This document shows, piece after piece, positions 1 to 11,008 of a stretch of DNA of 64,000 bases (its first letter is position 1; the number at the start of each line of letters is the position of its first letter). The position numbers were made by a program, and so were the translations under genes. This DNA is from Corbicula japonica (lineage: Eukaryota; Mollusca; Bivalvia; Venerida; Cyrenidae): NCBI GenBank assembly GCA_038501625.1, contig JAZAYU010000258.1, forward strand, positions 375,001-439,000, in the 5' to 3' direction. Under the pieces are notes generated by a model that saw only the letters and a program-made list of their open reading frames with translations, ran no database searches and had not been told where the DNA came from.

Positions 1-465
1 CCGCTAACTTTGAATGGCGCGGAATCTTTAACCCAATCCGTATTCTCCTGTTCTTTATCTTTTTTGGTATAATTGATTAAATTATATATTTAATGTATGC
101 TCTCTTGATCACTCTTCTATATTGCTGTGTGGTTGGTCTTTTTTGCGAGGCTTTTCTTGATATGCAACAGCGGATAATTTGTATTGGAAGTACTGCAATG
201 AAAGAAAGGCTTTACAGATTTTAAGATACATGCGATTACAATAAACAAAGCATGGTTTGCATATCCCGAATGTTCATGCATTGGCAGTAAATGGAAACTT
301 TAAATTTGGATTTCTTATTGTCTTTATTTCACCTTATGAAGAGTTTACCGGTAATCAAGTTGACTCTTAATGAAATTGTTTATGTTTTACTTCGATTTCT
401 AAGCATTTGTCAGCGAGCTTTGTATAACTCATTATACTTATAGCGGTTTTATGATGAATGAGTAG
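1..465. other. non-coding stretch, nothing recognised
   Basis: AT-rich sequence with no convincing exon, repeat or RNA gene. It lies upstream of the DFFB gene and could be intergenic or hold an unseen 5' non-coding exon. Confidence 0.4.
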
Positions 466-541
466 CCTCCGCCAGGACTCGAACCTCTGAACTCTGGCTT
501 ACCGATGCCACCTGATTCCAATACAACTACATTCCTCCTTA
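466..541 (-). mobile_element. tRNA-derived SINE head (fragment)
   Basis: Read on the minus strand, the segment ends with a good Pol III B box (GGTTCGAGTCC) followed by TGGCGGAGGCTACTC. That tail resembles the sequence after the B box of the tRNA-like unit at 31666-31737 (TTGGTCGAAGCTACTC), so both probably belong to one SINE family. The A box is degenerate. It is unlikely to be a functional tRNA. Confidence 0.5.
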
Positions 542-976
542 CTATACGAGTCTTTTCCGATTTAGTTGGCTAATGCCCGGGTTCAGGCCGCCAGGAAATT
601 AACTCCAATTGTAATTCGCCTTTCCGACAGCAAATTATGCCAGATTTAGGCTGAAATGAGTGTCGTAGGATATCTGACATATAATGCCGACGATCTACCA
701 GTTCATATCATGCAGACGATTGCCGATGTCAAATATTCGAATACTACAATGTTTAACATGTTGCAATCAATGGAAGTAAACAAGCCAATAGTGGTATAGA
801 GCCTACATGAAAAAGGCTTTTGATTAGTAATAAAATTCTATTTATTCGAACAGGTTCTGATATTTCCCTTAATAGTTACAGCGGGAAACATATTGCTTTG
901 TTTACCCAGAAGAAATTCAACTAAATTTGACGTTTATGTATAATGTTCAATAGATTCCTAGCCTTATTTAATTTAG
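542..976. other. upstream region of DFFB, nothing recognised
   Basis: No ORF or repeat that I can name. A pyrimidine-rich tract ending in TTTAG at 972-976 could be a 3' splice site, so the real 5' end of the DFFB transcript may lie further upstream. Confidence 0.35.
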
Positions 977-978
977 GA

Positions 979-1080
979 ATGCGTGCATACAAAATACAGG
1001 ATGTGCGTCGTGAGAAACGAATCGGTGTCACAGCCAAATCTTTCCAAGAATTGTTAAAAAAGGGCTGTGAAAAATTGCAG
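979..1080 (+). CDS. DFFB: DFFB exon 1: first half of CIDE-N domain
   Basis: Encodes the first ~34 residues, including YKIQDVRREKRIGV and FQELLKKGCEKLQ, which match the start of the DFF40 CIDE-N fold. It ends CAG|GTACAG in phase 0. ATG 979 is the nearest start to the family's usual one. An in-frame ATG at 943 would add 12 residues, and a possible acceptor at 976 leaves open an upstream exon. Confidence 0.85.
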
Positions 1081-4000
1081 GTACAGTACCTGAGTACTGC
1101 TACAGTATCTAATTTCAAAATTTTTGAATAAATAAATAATTGATGAAAGGTTGAACCAGTATTTTGCTGGTATTTTCCAGAGTTTGCCACTTAAAGTAGC
1201 AACAACCACCCATTTTTATAAATGAAAAAAAAATGTACAAAACTATCCATTTTCTGAAAGTACTACTCATGCCAATTAAGAAAATATATGGGTTGCCCAT
1301 GTAGATGTATAACATAACTTTTTTGATGGACCAGAAAATACAAAAAATCAACATTACAATAAGGTCAATTTTTATTTTCAAGGAAATTCTGACCTCATAT
1401 ATTATGTAAGCAAATAAATATACTGGAAACACAAACTTCTGTTCTGTATACTTGTCAGCTATATACACATCAATTTTAACTGTACTTGAACATTTTCAAA
1501 GATGTAATCTTGTCTGTATCATCAGTTTTATTAGGTCGGGTGTCATGAAAACTGGCCTGAAAATAGACAAAAAGACAAAAAAAATGTGATGTATTAATAT
1601 TTCTTTCAGTTTTCCGTGAAAATTTGATATTTTTGTTACAACAAACATGTTTTAAAGTATTTTCATAATAGAAAAGATATAGAAAATGATGAACATGGAC
1701 AAAAATCTGCCAAACAGAAGTAAAGTTACCCCACCCACCATCATTTAATAAGGAATATGTCATTATATTAATATATTTCAGAGATACTTTTTAAATGTTT
1801 GTAACTCAAAATATTCAAATTTTTACTGTACCTGAGAGTTTTAAGGCAATCCAACGTCAGAGGAACACAAAGAATCACACAAAATAAACCTGAAAAGAGA
1901 AAGAAATACACAATTAAGTAAGTTCTTCGAGCTTTATATGAATCATAAGTCTCAAAAACTGTTAGTGTAAAAGTGTATCTATGAATGTATCAATGTGCAA
2001 AGTACAATTTTAAGAGAAAAATGAAGTTGCAAAGAACAGGTTTGAGAGGAAAATGAAGTTTAAGCATATTTTAGTAAGTTTAAACATAACTCATAGTACA
2101 CATCATTAGTTATTTTCTTTCTTATTAAAATGCTAACAGTTACTATCATGTTTGTTGGCTGTGAACACCCCCTATGTCATAACTCTAACTATCTGACCAT
2201 ATTAACTGCCACTGGATATATAAAAATGATTCAGAGTCACTCACCGTGATTGATTGCAAAACTGACAAACAGTATAAATAACTTTTATCACTTTTACAAT
2301 TCGAAGTGTACCTCAATGACTGTTGCTTGAATAACTGGAGCCTACTGATGAAAATTCAACACCCCCTCTTCACTTTCATTGCTCTCTGAAGACTCAAATA
2401 AGTCCTGGCTCATCACACCAGTAGCCAGCAGACAGTAACAGAAATTAGCAGAATCACTTTGTCACTGATCAACGAGAATGGGATGGCAGAGTCTGTGGTG
2501 CAGAGAAAAAGTTCTCAAGTTTTCTGAAAAACATCAATTGCATTGTGAAAATTCACTCTTGATATAAAAAAATAAAAAGTCAACTTCCAAACTGTTACAC
2601 GAATACAAATTATTGAAAGAAAATGCAGCATCGCTTTTCTCGGCAAATATTGTACGAAACAAATTGAGTACGAAAACGGCCGAGAGAATTTTCTGTTTTT
2701 CATGTTAACAAAAGACAAGTCATCAAAGATAATGATTGCAATTGATTAATTTACTAAATGTTAGTTGAAATATTTATCTTAACTTCAATAAAACTAGATA
2801 TTTTACCTAATTTTAGCTCGATTCCATTTTTTTCTGGGACGAAATAACTCGTACTATTGCGCAATTCCGAATGAATAAGAATTACCTCCCCTACCGCTGC
2901 AAGGCCCCTCGTCTATTCCGCATCAAAAATCTGTAAGTTTACGTGAGAAAAGACTCAAAATTTTGCATTTCTTTATTAAAATAATGATTTTCCCCTTAAA
3001 TAACAATAGTTTTACCAGCGTATACGGTCTTTGAGGTAAAAAATTCAGAAACTGAATTTTGGAGTCTACTTTTTTTACCCTGTCTCGTTCAATTCGAGAT
3101 CTAACACGTCATATACGTCAACTTTGACCTTTTTTCTACACATAAATTAACATATTTTCATTCGGTATGCTTGGATATAATCGCAGAACAGCGTAATGTA
3201 AAGAGGGTGTAATCAGGTCAGATTTTCGTCGATTTTCCAAAATTATCTCCCCTGCGCAGCCTGGTACGCGGTTGTTGCTACTTAAAGAGTATTTTCCAGT
3301 CCTGTAAATATCACCAGTAAATATCAGAGGGGGGAGGGGGCATATATATATCACCCAACCTTATGTATAGAAAGAATTTGTATTGGCAACAATGCCAGAG
3401 CAGACAAGGGTCCAATTACAGTTATAAAATTTTTCAATTAATTCAAAATAATTTATTATTGACACAAAAATCAATTTTTAATTGTAATTAATTATTTAGC
3501 AGTAAATTATAACATTGATGTATTAAATTCAATAATTGAAATTAATTTTCTTTAAAAAAATTAAACCCAGACTGTGCTAGAGAAAGCTTTTTTGTAATTT
3601 TCATTTTACCCTTTCCTCCGTAGACACACCTTTATTGCATGGGCGAACAGTGTAGATCCAGATCAGCCGGCACATCCGTGCTGTCTGATCAGGATCTGCA
3701 CTGTTCGCTTAAAGATTCGTTAGGTTATTTCTGACCAAAATGCGCCAGTGCAGATCCTGATCAGACGGCACAGATGTGCAGGCTGATCTGGATCTACACT
3801 GGTCGCACATGCATAAAAATGTGTATATATGGAGGAAAGGGTTAAATAATACATGTTATGTATGACTTATATGTAGAAGGACATGATGCAATAGTTGATG
3901 TGACATGTATACAGTAATAGTGGAATCTGTGTCCTAGGTTGTGTCTTATGGATTTTGCCATTCCTGAAATTGTTTAGTATGCACACAAAAAAAAAATTTC

Positions 4001-7000
4001 CACAAAAATAAAAATTGGTACTGTCAAGAAGTGGTCCATAAATAATAATACTGTAGTACTATTTTACTGGGATTTTCCTTTTTCGCGTAAAATATGAAAA
4101 TGACATTTTCGGGGATAGCATGAATTTGCACTATTATATTCAATAATTGATCTATTAAGGCCCGAGTTAAATGGTGTAATATCACCTTAGCGCTAAATAC
4201 ATGAAAATTATATCCGCATGAAATGAAAAAAATGATACCACAGTAGCAAGTTGATCTATAATTTTGGCAATTGTAATTAGTGTATAAAAAACATGTTAGA
4301 TTTTGTGATGTATATTTTATTTACAGATGGATATGGACGATGTGACAGTTGTGTTAGAAGATGATGGCACACTGATAGACAGTGATACTTTCTTCAAGAA
4401 GTTGCCAGCTCAGACTGTTCTGGTATTCCTACGAGAAGGTGAAAAGTGGGGAGGTGGTACGTATAGCTTACTCTTGCCATTCCTTTCAGGTTTAACTAGG
4501 GATTAAACGATGATCGATTATAATCGAAAATCAATCGTTTTTAGGATCAATTTTCGATAATCGATTGTGGAGTTTAATAATCGATCATCGGTTTGCTGTT
4601 CTTTAAGCAGCTCACAAGGGAGATCACTATCAGAACAGAAACACTGTTTGATATAAGACATAGATCAGTGTTATTTTCGTTTTAAATAAGCTTTGGAATA
4701 TGTTCTCCCACTAAGTATTTCAAGAAAAAGACTCATGTACCTGCAGCCTACACCCAAAGCTCATATCAGATACGGTTACAAATTCCAATACATGCAGCCT
4801 GTGGGCTAGAAGTGTGGTTCATGTAAATGCTAATTCTTACCAGAAAATACACCAATATCCTTTTGTGATAATACAGTAGTTCTATACAGGGCCCTCATTT
4901 CATGATGGTAGGGACAGAAATTTGACCCCATGCCCGTCCCCAATAATTTTTTCCTATTTTATTTAAAGAATTTCTTGTGTGTTTAACAATATCATTTTGA
5001 AATTTGTTTTTGCACAATAGAAAAAAATATGCATTATTATCACAAATTATGAGTATTTTTATTGCTAGAATATTAATAAAGAATTCCTATAAATAAAATT
5101 CTTCTTTATTAAAGCATGAACATTGTTATTGTAAATGCTTCGATTATATAATCGATGATTGATCAAAAAGGGTTGTTCGATTATTTCCGATGATCGATTA
5201 TGATTTTTGACCGATTATGAAACCCTAGGTTTAACCCTTTTCTCCATATATAAACATTTTGTCACATGTGCGACCAGTGTAGATCCAGATCAGCTGGCAC
5301 ATCTGTGCCGTTTGTTTCAGATCTGCACTATTTGCTTTTTGTTCAAAAATAAGCTAATAAATAAAAAAGCAAACAGTGTAGATCCTGATCAGATGGCATG
5401 GATGTGCTGGCTGATCTGGATCTACACTGTTCACCAACACAAAAAAGGTTTATATGTGAAGTAATAGTAAAGTTAAATGTTGATCAGTTTAGTCTTATAT
5501 ATCAATAGATCTGTAATATCAATAAACCTATATGGACACACATTTCCCTTGGTACTGACTGATAACAGCAGGAATGTGCAGTCTGCAACATTTCTGTTAG
5601 AATCATTTTAACACATGGGCGACCAGTGTAGATCTATAAATGCCAGCAGATCCATGCCATCTGAATTGGATCGACACTGGTTGCATCTTGGTCAGAAATA
5701 ACCTGATGAATCTGAAAATGAACAGTATAGATCCTGATCTGGATCTACAGTTTGCCCATGCAGTAAAGCAGTGGAGTACAGGGTAAAGATCGGTATAAAT
5801 TAAATTGTTCACTTCTAATTGCAGCTGGTGCTTTGATTCACGATGCCCTCAGTAAGTTGTACAATGTTTCCAAGAAGGCTGAGATAGCAGAACAGATCCG
5901 GGAGATGCTGTCAGGGGAAGGTGCTCCAGAGAAGGTCCATATTATATCCCAGTATCTGGAACTCCTTGAGACAGACCCCGAGTCAGAGTACAGATATGAA
6001 AATGAAGACTGGTTTGAAGGTATGATTGATTTCGTGATTATCAGTGATTATATATACACTACCAACTCAATATAAAGTGATTTTTGGAGGATCTTGGTTC
6101 CTCATTATGCAGGGTTACCATTGACTCCTCATGTTTTTTGTAGACCAATTTTCAACTATAAAAAGGAAAACATATCAAACTAAATAGTTCCAAGTTGAAC
6201 ATGTACATATGCATTGCACATTCCTGTCATCTGATCAGGATCTACACTGTTTGATTTTAGATCTATTCATTAGGTTATTTCCGACAAAGATGTGACCAGT
6301 GCATATTCAGATCAGAAGGTGGAGATGTGGTGGCTGATCTGGATCTATATACTGGTCACAAACGTGTTTAAATGAATGTATATAGAGTAGTGTTAACAGA
6401 GCTTGCCAGTTCTGGTTACAGATGGTATTTGTGATTTCCAGATGATGTCATATTTAGGACTTGTGAGAAGTGCCTGCATTTTATGAAGCGGCATGTCATG
6501 GAAAAAGTCACGAAAAGCTGATGTTCATCCTTTAATTTATGTCAAAAAGTTGAGAGAGTAGAGAAAAGGTAATTAGTAGGGATGGCAACGAGTACTCGAG
6601 TAACCAAGTACTCGATCGATTGTCAGAGTATCGAATACTAAATCTATTACTCGAGTATTCAGATAAAAATATTTTAAATAAAAACAAAACCCATTTGTTA
6701 AGTTTAAAATTCATTGGATATACAATATTAAAGTAATGGCAAGGTACTGATAAGGCACGATGTGCGATACATTTAATCCTCATAGGTGACACTTTGAAAT
6801 TGTTGTGACATTTCAAAATGTAAAATTAGGGTCCAAATTCGCACTTCTCACCTATGTCAATTAGAAATGTTTTGATAGCACATATCTATTGTTTGGCAAT
6901 TACTAACAGAAAATAAGAACCTCCACTATAATGATTGGTTAGATTACGTGTTGGTTAGATTACGTGTACCGTAATCACCCTAAGTATTGGGACAGTTAAA

Positions 7001-10000
7001 AATAATTAATTTTTTTCTTGTCCCAATATTTTGGGTTGCAAAAAAATATTTCTTTAAAAAGTGTCTTAATATTTTGGGTGGGTTTGTATGCTTGCACCAG
7101 CAATATCTCAAAAGAGGATAGGACATTTTCACGGAACATATATGGAACGACCGTTAAATATGATAATACGAAATCAAACAATTTGTTTTTGTATTTAGTT
7201 TGTGTCTACAATTTGGAGAATAAAATGATTTCTTTTTGTGCCAAAATTTGTCGAACATTATTTAATTAAGTGGTAATTGAAATTCAAAAAGAATTTTTCT
7301 TTGATGACTTACACAGTCCAACTCTAAACAGGTGGCTTAATCGGGACGTTTTCACACCTTTGTCGGTCATAGGAAAGATTGTTTTGATAAGAATTCAATA
7401 CTGAGGACTGACACTTGCCTCAGGCAATTATCTGCACCTTCATAAACAATTTAGCGTCTTATTGACAATAAACAGATCGTAAAACAAGAGTAAAATACGT
7501 TGAATACAGGTATGTAATTAATTAAAATGAAAATGATAGCCGTTATTCATACAGAGGAGCGTAAGTTTAATAAAAAGGAAGGTTCATCGCTACTTTATAT
7601 AACCTTTTTTTTTATTCTTGTTCGATATCTCAGTCAATGTTTAAAGAAGTTTTGTCGCAAATACACGTCATACTAAGATAAAATACGCAAAGCATAGTAA
7701 ACATTGAAGAAAAACATGTCCTGACTTTAATAATTACCGAACAAAAATACCATTTCTGAAAGTGTCCCAAAACTTAGGGACACCAAAAAATACTAATCCT
7801 AAAAGTGTCCCAAAATTAAGGGACGCAAAAAATAATTATTTTTGTGAAAAATAAGGGTGTCCCAATATTTAGGGTGTCCCAATACTTAGGGTGATTACGG
7901 TACATGCACAGACTTCCTGAAAGTCGTCGGACCTTCCGGTAAAATTTGGACTGGTCTGATGTGATTTCCAATGTTGTAGGACCGAGTGTCCGGCAAAAAT
8001 TTGATCTGCATATTCCAATTTTACTTGCTAAATTACCAATTAGACTGTTCCGAGGGAAATGAGTGAGGATATCCGAATGAAATATTTTACGTATTCGTCA
8101 TCATGACAATTCGTACCACTGAAAAAAAAAACGAAAACACCCTTAATACTGTGTATCCCTTATTTAATATGTTAAATGTTTCGGTCAGACAGAATTTGTT
8201 TCGGTCAGACAGATTTTCACATCTTGTCTGACCACATGTCTGACACTTTTTTTCAACTTTCGGGAAGTCTGCATGCACTAGATGGATAATCTTGAATGAA
8301 GCGAACAAATATATGAATATTAATCAAATAAAAAAGTAAAACGTCGGTTATGTTCAGTATCACATTCTCAAAATTTTGTAAAGCAAACATGGACATTGCA
8401 TCAACAACATGCCTTTACGGAGTAACTTCAAACAGACAGCAGACGGAAAGACAGTTAAATGTACACAAATAAAAAATAAAACGTTATTTCCTTTTTCATA
8501 TATACTGAAAGGATAAAGAAACGCAGGGTAACATTTGTTCCGATATATTAAGAACGCGTTCTCCAAATAAAGTGAAACTTTGTGTATTGAGTTATTAGGT
8601 CATGATACACCTTAACATGTGTCGAAAGTGAATAAAACTTGTCTCCACTGCCTCAGTGTAAACCGTCGTGGAGCATGAGCTTTCGAACCTGCCTATCCAA
8701 TTGTTACCCTGCGTTTCTTTATCCTTTCAGTATATTTTATTTTTAAGGAGTATAATTATGGTACATGAATTTGAAAGAAAACAAACGGAAACTCATATTG
8801 CATTCGCTCTCGTCGCAATCGATTATAATCTTTCTAGTATTCGATTGGAAGATTGTCAGAGTACTCGAGTACCAATTTTACTACTCGTTGCCATCCCTAG
8901 TAATTAGTTAAGATTGAAACATTTCAGCTGGATTACTATCTTGGTCCTTGGAACTGAGGTTTAACCCTTTCCTTGATATATACACACTTTTATGTATGTG
9001 CGACCAGTGTAGATCCAGATCAGCTGGCACATCCGTGCCGTCTGATCAGGATCTGCACTGGTCGCATTTTGGCCAGAAATAACCTCATGAATCAAAAAGC
9101 GAACAGTTTAGATCCTGATCAGACGGCACAGATGTGCCGGCTGATCTGGATCTAAACTGTTCGCCCTGGCAATAAAGGTGTATCTATACAGGAAAGGGTT
9201 AATATCCTTTAAAATTTCCTTGATATTTTGTTACAAAAGGTGTAGGAACTATGAATTTTACTTTTCAGGGTTAAACAAGAAGTACAAGACAAAACAAGAA
9301 GTGATGAGACATAATGCTCAGACCCGAATTAGGAGCTACTTTAACTCAGTAAGTGTTACATGAGCCATAGTTTGATTGGGGTTGACAAAATATTGTCTAT
9401 AAGTTATGTCGTGTTGCTTTAGAAATGTACTAGATCCCAAGCTCTTTAAGGGCGTCTGTGGCCTAGTGGTTTCATTACAGTACATCATTACCAACAAGAC
9501 CTATAAATCTGATACAAACACAGTATCTTGATACAAACCATGTTTAATAATACAACACTTAATTATGGATTTACTGATAAAAAAAAATGAAAGCAGAAAT
9601 GAACTGGCCATATACTGTACTTTAGGCGAAAGAGCAGATAGAGAAGGAGGCTAACAGTGACGCTAGAGCAGATCTCTCTGAGCTGCTGGACCAGCTTAAC
9701 AACAAGCTGAAGAAAAATGACTTCCACGGCGGCTACTTTGACAGAACCGCTAAACCAGGGGAGCGTCTCTGTGATAAGAAGGGTTGGTTTCAGTGTGAGG
9801 GACCGTTTGACAATGAGAGATGTGACAGCTTTCATACCATTAATCCATACGCCTCTAGAGGATATAGACAGCTGTTTGGCCTGTGGAATCTAGACCATGT
9901 GTAAGTTAAAATGACTATTTTAACTTAAATTTGGAGAATTTTTTACTCCATAGATACACCTTTATTACATGTGCAACCAGTGCAGATCCAGATCACCAGG

Positions 10001-10406
10001 CACAACAGGGTACAGTTCTCTGAATTGATGGGTAAAACGTAAAAGTACTGATTCAGAATTAATGGTGAAGTGAAAGTGTTTCCAAGTTGCATTGAGATCT
10101 TTGGCAAAGCATCAGTTATCAATTGTGGTCTGCTACCTCTTGTAATATGTGAGGAAGGTGCCGGCCTGCTTGTATAAGGTTGTGAAACATAATTTTATTG
10201 CTTTTTTCAGCATTGAGAAATCACGAGAGGTGCTTCCAAAACTGCTAGAAGCCTCAAGATCCAAGCAGAAACATCAGCAAATCAACTGGGAGCATGTGTA
10301 TAATCTCTTGTTTACAAAAAACAACCTGAAACTCGTGCAGATTGGGTGTCACAAGAAGGCAGCAAGGTCTCAGACTTGTAACGTGGAAGATTTCTTAATT
10401 AGCTGA
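979..10406 (+). CDS. DFFB: DNA fragmentation factor subunit beta (caspase-activated DNase, CAD), six exons
   Basis: CAD is the nuclease that cuts linker DNA during apoptosis once caspase-3 removes its inhibitor DFFA/ICAD. The inferred exons are 979-1080, 4327-4456, 5825-6019, 9269-9348, 9626-9900 and 10211-10406. All junctions are GT-AG and the phases agree, giving about 325 residues (human protein 338). The CIDE-N domain is split over exons 1-2 (VLEDDGTLIDSDTFF in exon 2). The nuclease domain in exons 4-6 has HNAQTRIRSY, FHGGYFDR, GWFQCEGPFDNERC, FHTINPY, LWNLDHVIEK and LVQIGCHKK. The metal-site cysteines, the DH pair and the HKK motif are kept. Two histidines of the mammalian C-terminal motif (positions 304 and 313 in mouse numbering) are replaced by Gln and Arg, and there is no basic nuclear-localisation tail. 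Introns are full of MITEs and hAT elements. The start at 979 is inferred from family length. Confidence 0.92.
1081..3608 (+). other. DFFB intron 1 (5' part), no clear feature
   Basis: AT-rich intron with no exon-like ORF or repeat that I recognise. A short G-rich run (AGAGGGGGGAGGGGG) lies near 3327-3341. Confidence 0.5.
3609..3841. mobile_element. PalB palindromic MITE, copy 1 (in DFFB intron 1)
   Basis: A 233-bp element starting CCCTTTCCTCC and ending GGAGGAAAGGG, with TTAA on the right and a mutated TTAC on the left. It holds two self-complementary arms built around GATCAGCCGGCACA...TGTGC.GGCTGATC. The TTAA duplication and CCC ends are those of piggyBac-type elements. It encodes no transposase. 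Confidence 0.85.
4327..4456 (+). CDS. DFFB: DFFB exon 2: second half of CIDE-N domain
   Basis: Follows the acceptor TATTTACAG and ends before GTACGTATAG in phase 1. It encodes TVVLEDDGTLIDSDTFFKKL and VLVFLREGEKW, the acidic second half of CIDE-N that mediates CIDE-CIDE contact with ICAD. Confidence 0.93.
4497..5227. mobile_element. non-autonomous hAT-type element with 8-bp TSD (DFFB intron 2)
   Basis: The ends are TAGGGATTAAACGATG on the left and, inverted on the right, TAGGGTTTCATAATCG. An exact 8-bp duplication GGTTTAAC flanks it at 4489-4496 and 5228-5235. The subterminal DNA is full of ATCGATTAT-type repeats in both orientations. There is no transposase ORF. The right duplication overlaps the TTAAC end of the adjoining PalB copy, so this element landed on the edge of that MITE. 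Confidence 0.85.
5235..5472. mobile_element. PalB palindromic MITE, copy 2 (degenerate right end)
   Basis: TTAA at 5231-5234, then CCCTTTTCTCC, two GATC-rich hairpin arms, and a right end decayed to AATAGTAAAG before TTAA at 5473. Its left edge abuts the hAT-type element. Confidence 0.8.
5606..5785. mobile_element. PalB palindromic MITE, copy 3 (degenerate)
   Basis: Shorter and diverged, but keeps GCGACCAGTGTAGATC in the first arm and ATCCTGATCTGGATCTAC in the second. It ends about 40 bp before DFFB exon 3. Confidence 0.65.
5825..6019 (+). CDS. DFFB: DFFB exon 3: middle region
   Basis: Acceptor TAATTGCAG, donor AAG|GTATGA, phase 1 in and out. It encodes ALIHDALSKLYNVSKKAE, a segment ending ESEYRYENEDWFEG. 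The closing DWFEG matches the conserved PPWFEGLE of mammalian CAD and anchors the alignment. Confidence 0.93.
6196..6394. mobile_element. PalB palindromic MITE, copy 4 (degenerate)
   Basis: Keeps CATCTGATCAGGATCTACAC in the first arm and GCTGATCTGGATCTATA in the second. The ends are worn, though GTTAA follows on the right. Confidence 0.6.
6969..7900. mobile_element. TA-flanked inverted-repeat element nested in the hAT element
   Basis: 26-bp perfect terminal inverted repeats beginning CCGTAATCACCCTAAG, flanked by TA on both sides (6967-6968 and 7901-7902). This is the pattern of Tc1/mariner-type MITEs. The core is rich in TGTCCCAA(T/A)A motifs in both orientations. Two ~80-residue ORFs overlap on opposite strands near 7018-7269 and look like chance ORFs. 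Confidence 0.75.
8504..8732. repeat. long inverted repeat inside the hAT element
   Basis: The left arm starts near 8504 (ATACTGAAAGGATAAAG...) and recurs inverted near 8701-8732 (...CTTTATCCTTTCAGTAT), about 32 bp and nearly perfect, separated by about 165 bp. It could fold as a hairpin or mark an old nested palindromic element. Confidence 0.6.
8965..9198. mobile_element. PalB palindromic MITE, copy 5 (intact)
   Basis: TTAA on both sides (8961-8964, 9199-9202), CCCTTTCC ends. The first arm has a GCGACCAGTGTAGATCC / GGATCTGCACTGGTCGC stem and the second a GCGAACAGTTTAGATCC / GGATCTAAACTGTTCGC stem. Confidence 0.9.
9269..9348 (+). CDS. DFFB: DFFB exon 4: start of nuclease domain
   Basis: Acceptor CTTTTCAG, donor GTAAGT, phase 1 in and 0 out. 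Encodes GLNKKYKTKQEVMRHNAQ and TRIRSYFNS, matching the SKSGYLRYSCESRIRSYL region of mammalian CAD. Confidence 0.92.
9448..9490 (+). mobile_element. possible tRNA-SINE fragment
   Basis: GTCTGTGGCCTAGTGGTTTC resembles a Pol III A box (TGGCCTAGTGG). No matching B box follows, so this is at most a truncated SINE in DFFB intron 4. Confidence 0.3.
9626..9900 (+). CDS. DFFB: DFFB exon 5: nuclease core
   Basis: Acceptor TACTTTAG, donor GT|GTAAGT, phase 0 in and 2 out. It encodes the central catalytic region: FHGGYFDR, RLCDKKGWFQCEGPF, ERCDSFHTINPY and LWNLDHV. The Cys and His residues that hold the structural zinc in mouse CAD are present, as is the Asp-His pair at the active site. Confidence 0.95.
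9945..10018. mobile_element. PalB fragment, copy 6
   Basis: Only the left end remains: ACTCCATAGATACACCTTTA followed by CAACCAGTGCAGATCCAGATC, then the match stops. Confidence 0.6.
10211..10406 (+). CDS. DFFB: DFFB exon 6: C-terminal catalytic motif and stop
   Basis: Acceptor CTTTTTTCAG, phase 2. Encodes IEKSREVLPKLLEA, INWEHVYNLLFTKNNLKL and VQIGCHKKAARSQTCN, ending in TGA at 10404-10406. Mammals have LVHI.CHKKTTH here. In this gene the first and last His are Gln and Arg, and the protein stops 18 residues after HKK without a basic tail. Confidence 0.92.
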
Positions 10407-10446
10407 TAGTGAATTTAATATTTAGACAAACCTGTCAGTCATTTCA

Positions 10447-10533
10447 GGGTCAAAGATCATAAAACTGTAATTGAAGACCAGTCTCATATCTCGAGCATCT
10501 AATTGGCTGAAGTGGCAACCATTCACCATTTAA
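10447..10533. mobile_element. PalA palindromic MITE, copy 1, left half (split by piggyBac)
   Basis: Begins GGTCAAAGATCATAAAACTG and runs through GACCAGTCTCATATCTCGAG and ATTGGCTGAAGTGG, ending at the TTAA target of the piggyBac element. The complementary half resumes at 12787. Confidence 0.9.
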
Positions 10534-10590
10534 CCCTTTCACCGCCAAATATATATATAATACTATCTGCCAGCGCCAAATATATTTAAA

Positions 10591-10596
10591 AATAAA
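10591..10596 (+). promoter_or_regulatory. first AATAAA after the DFFB stop (inside piggyBac)
   Basis: No AATAAA or ATTAAA occurs between the DFFB stop (10406) and the transposon. The first canonical polyadenylation hexamer lies 57 bp inside the piggyBac end. DFFB transcripts may therefore end within the transposon. This is inferred from position only. Confidence 0.4.
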
Positions 10597-11008
10597 CATA
10601 GAAACAACATATGCGTTACTAAAAATACCATAACTTTTTTATTTTTAAAGATATTCTAGTCAAATTTGAAACACAGTCAGATTATACATTTTCACACATG
10701 GGCACAATATAACAAAAGCCTAAAAGAAGTTTAAAAAATACATCTTGAGATTGTAACTGACCAGAAAATGTTTTTTTTGCACATTTTGTACCGTGTGAAT
10801 GTATATTTACACACAATGTTCATAAAATGTATCCATTTAGTACTAGTTTCTTACTTAGGATAGTTCACAATCAATAATATACAGAAAACTGTAAAAGTAA
10901 CATATAAAGCATGATAGTTCTTATACATTACATGAAAGGTCTCAATACAAAACTTTCAATTTATCGATCCGATTCTGGTAAGGTTCACATTTCCTTCTAC
11001 TAGACATT

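Larger units (their letters stand above)
6577..8899. mobile_element. non-autonomous hAT-type element with 8-bp TSD (DFFB intron 3)
   Basis: 2.3 kb long. It starts TAGGGATGGCAACGAGTA and ends with the inverse TACTCGTTGCCATCCCTA, followed by subterminal ACTCGAGTA and TCGATT repeats in both orientations. An exact 8-bp duplication GTAATTAG flanks it (6569-6576 and 8900-8907). No transposase ORF remains. It carries a nested TA-flanked element (6969-7900) and an internal inverted repeat (about 8504-8535 and 8701-8732). Confidence 0.88.
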
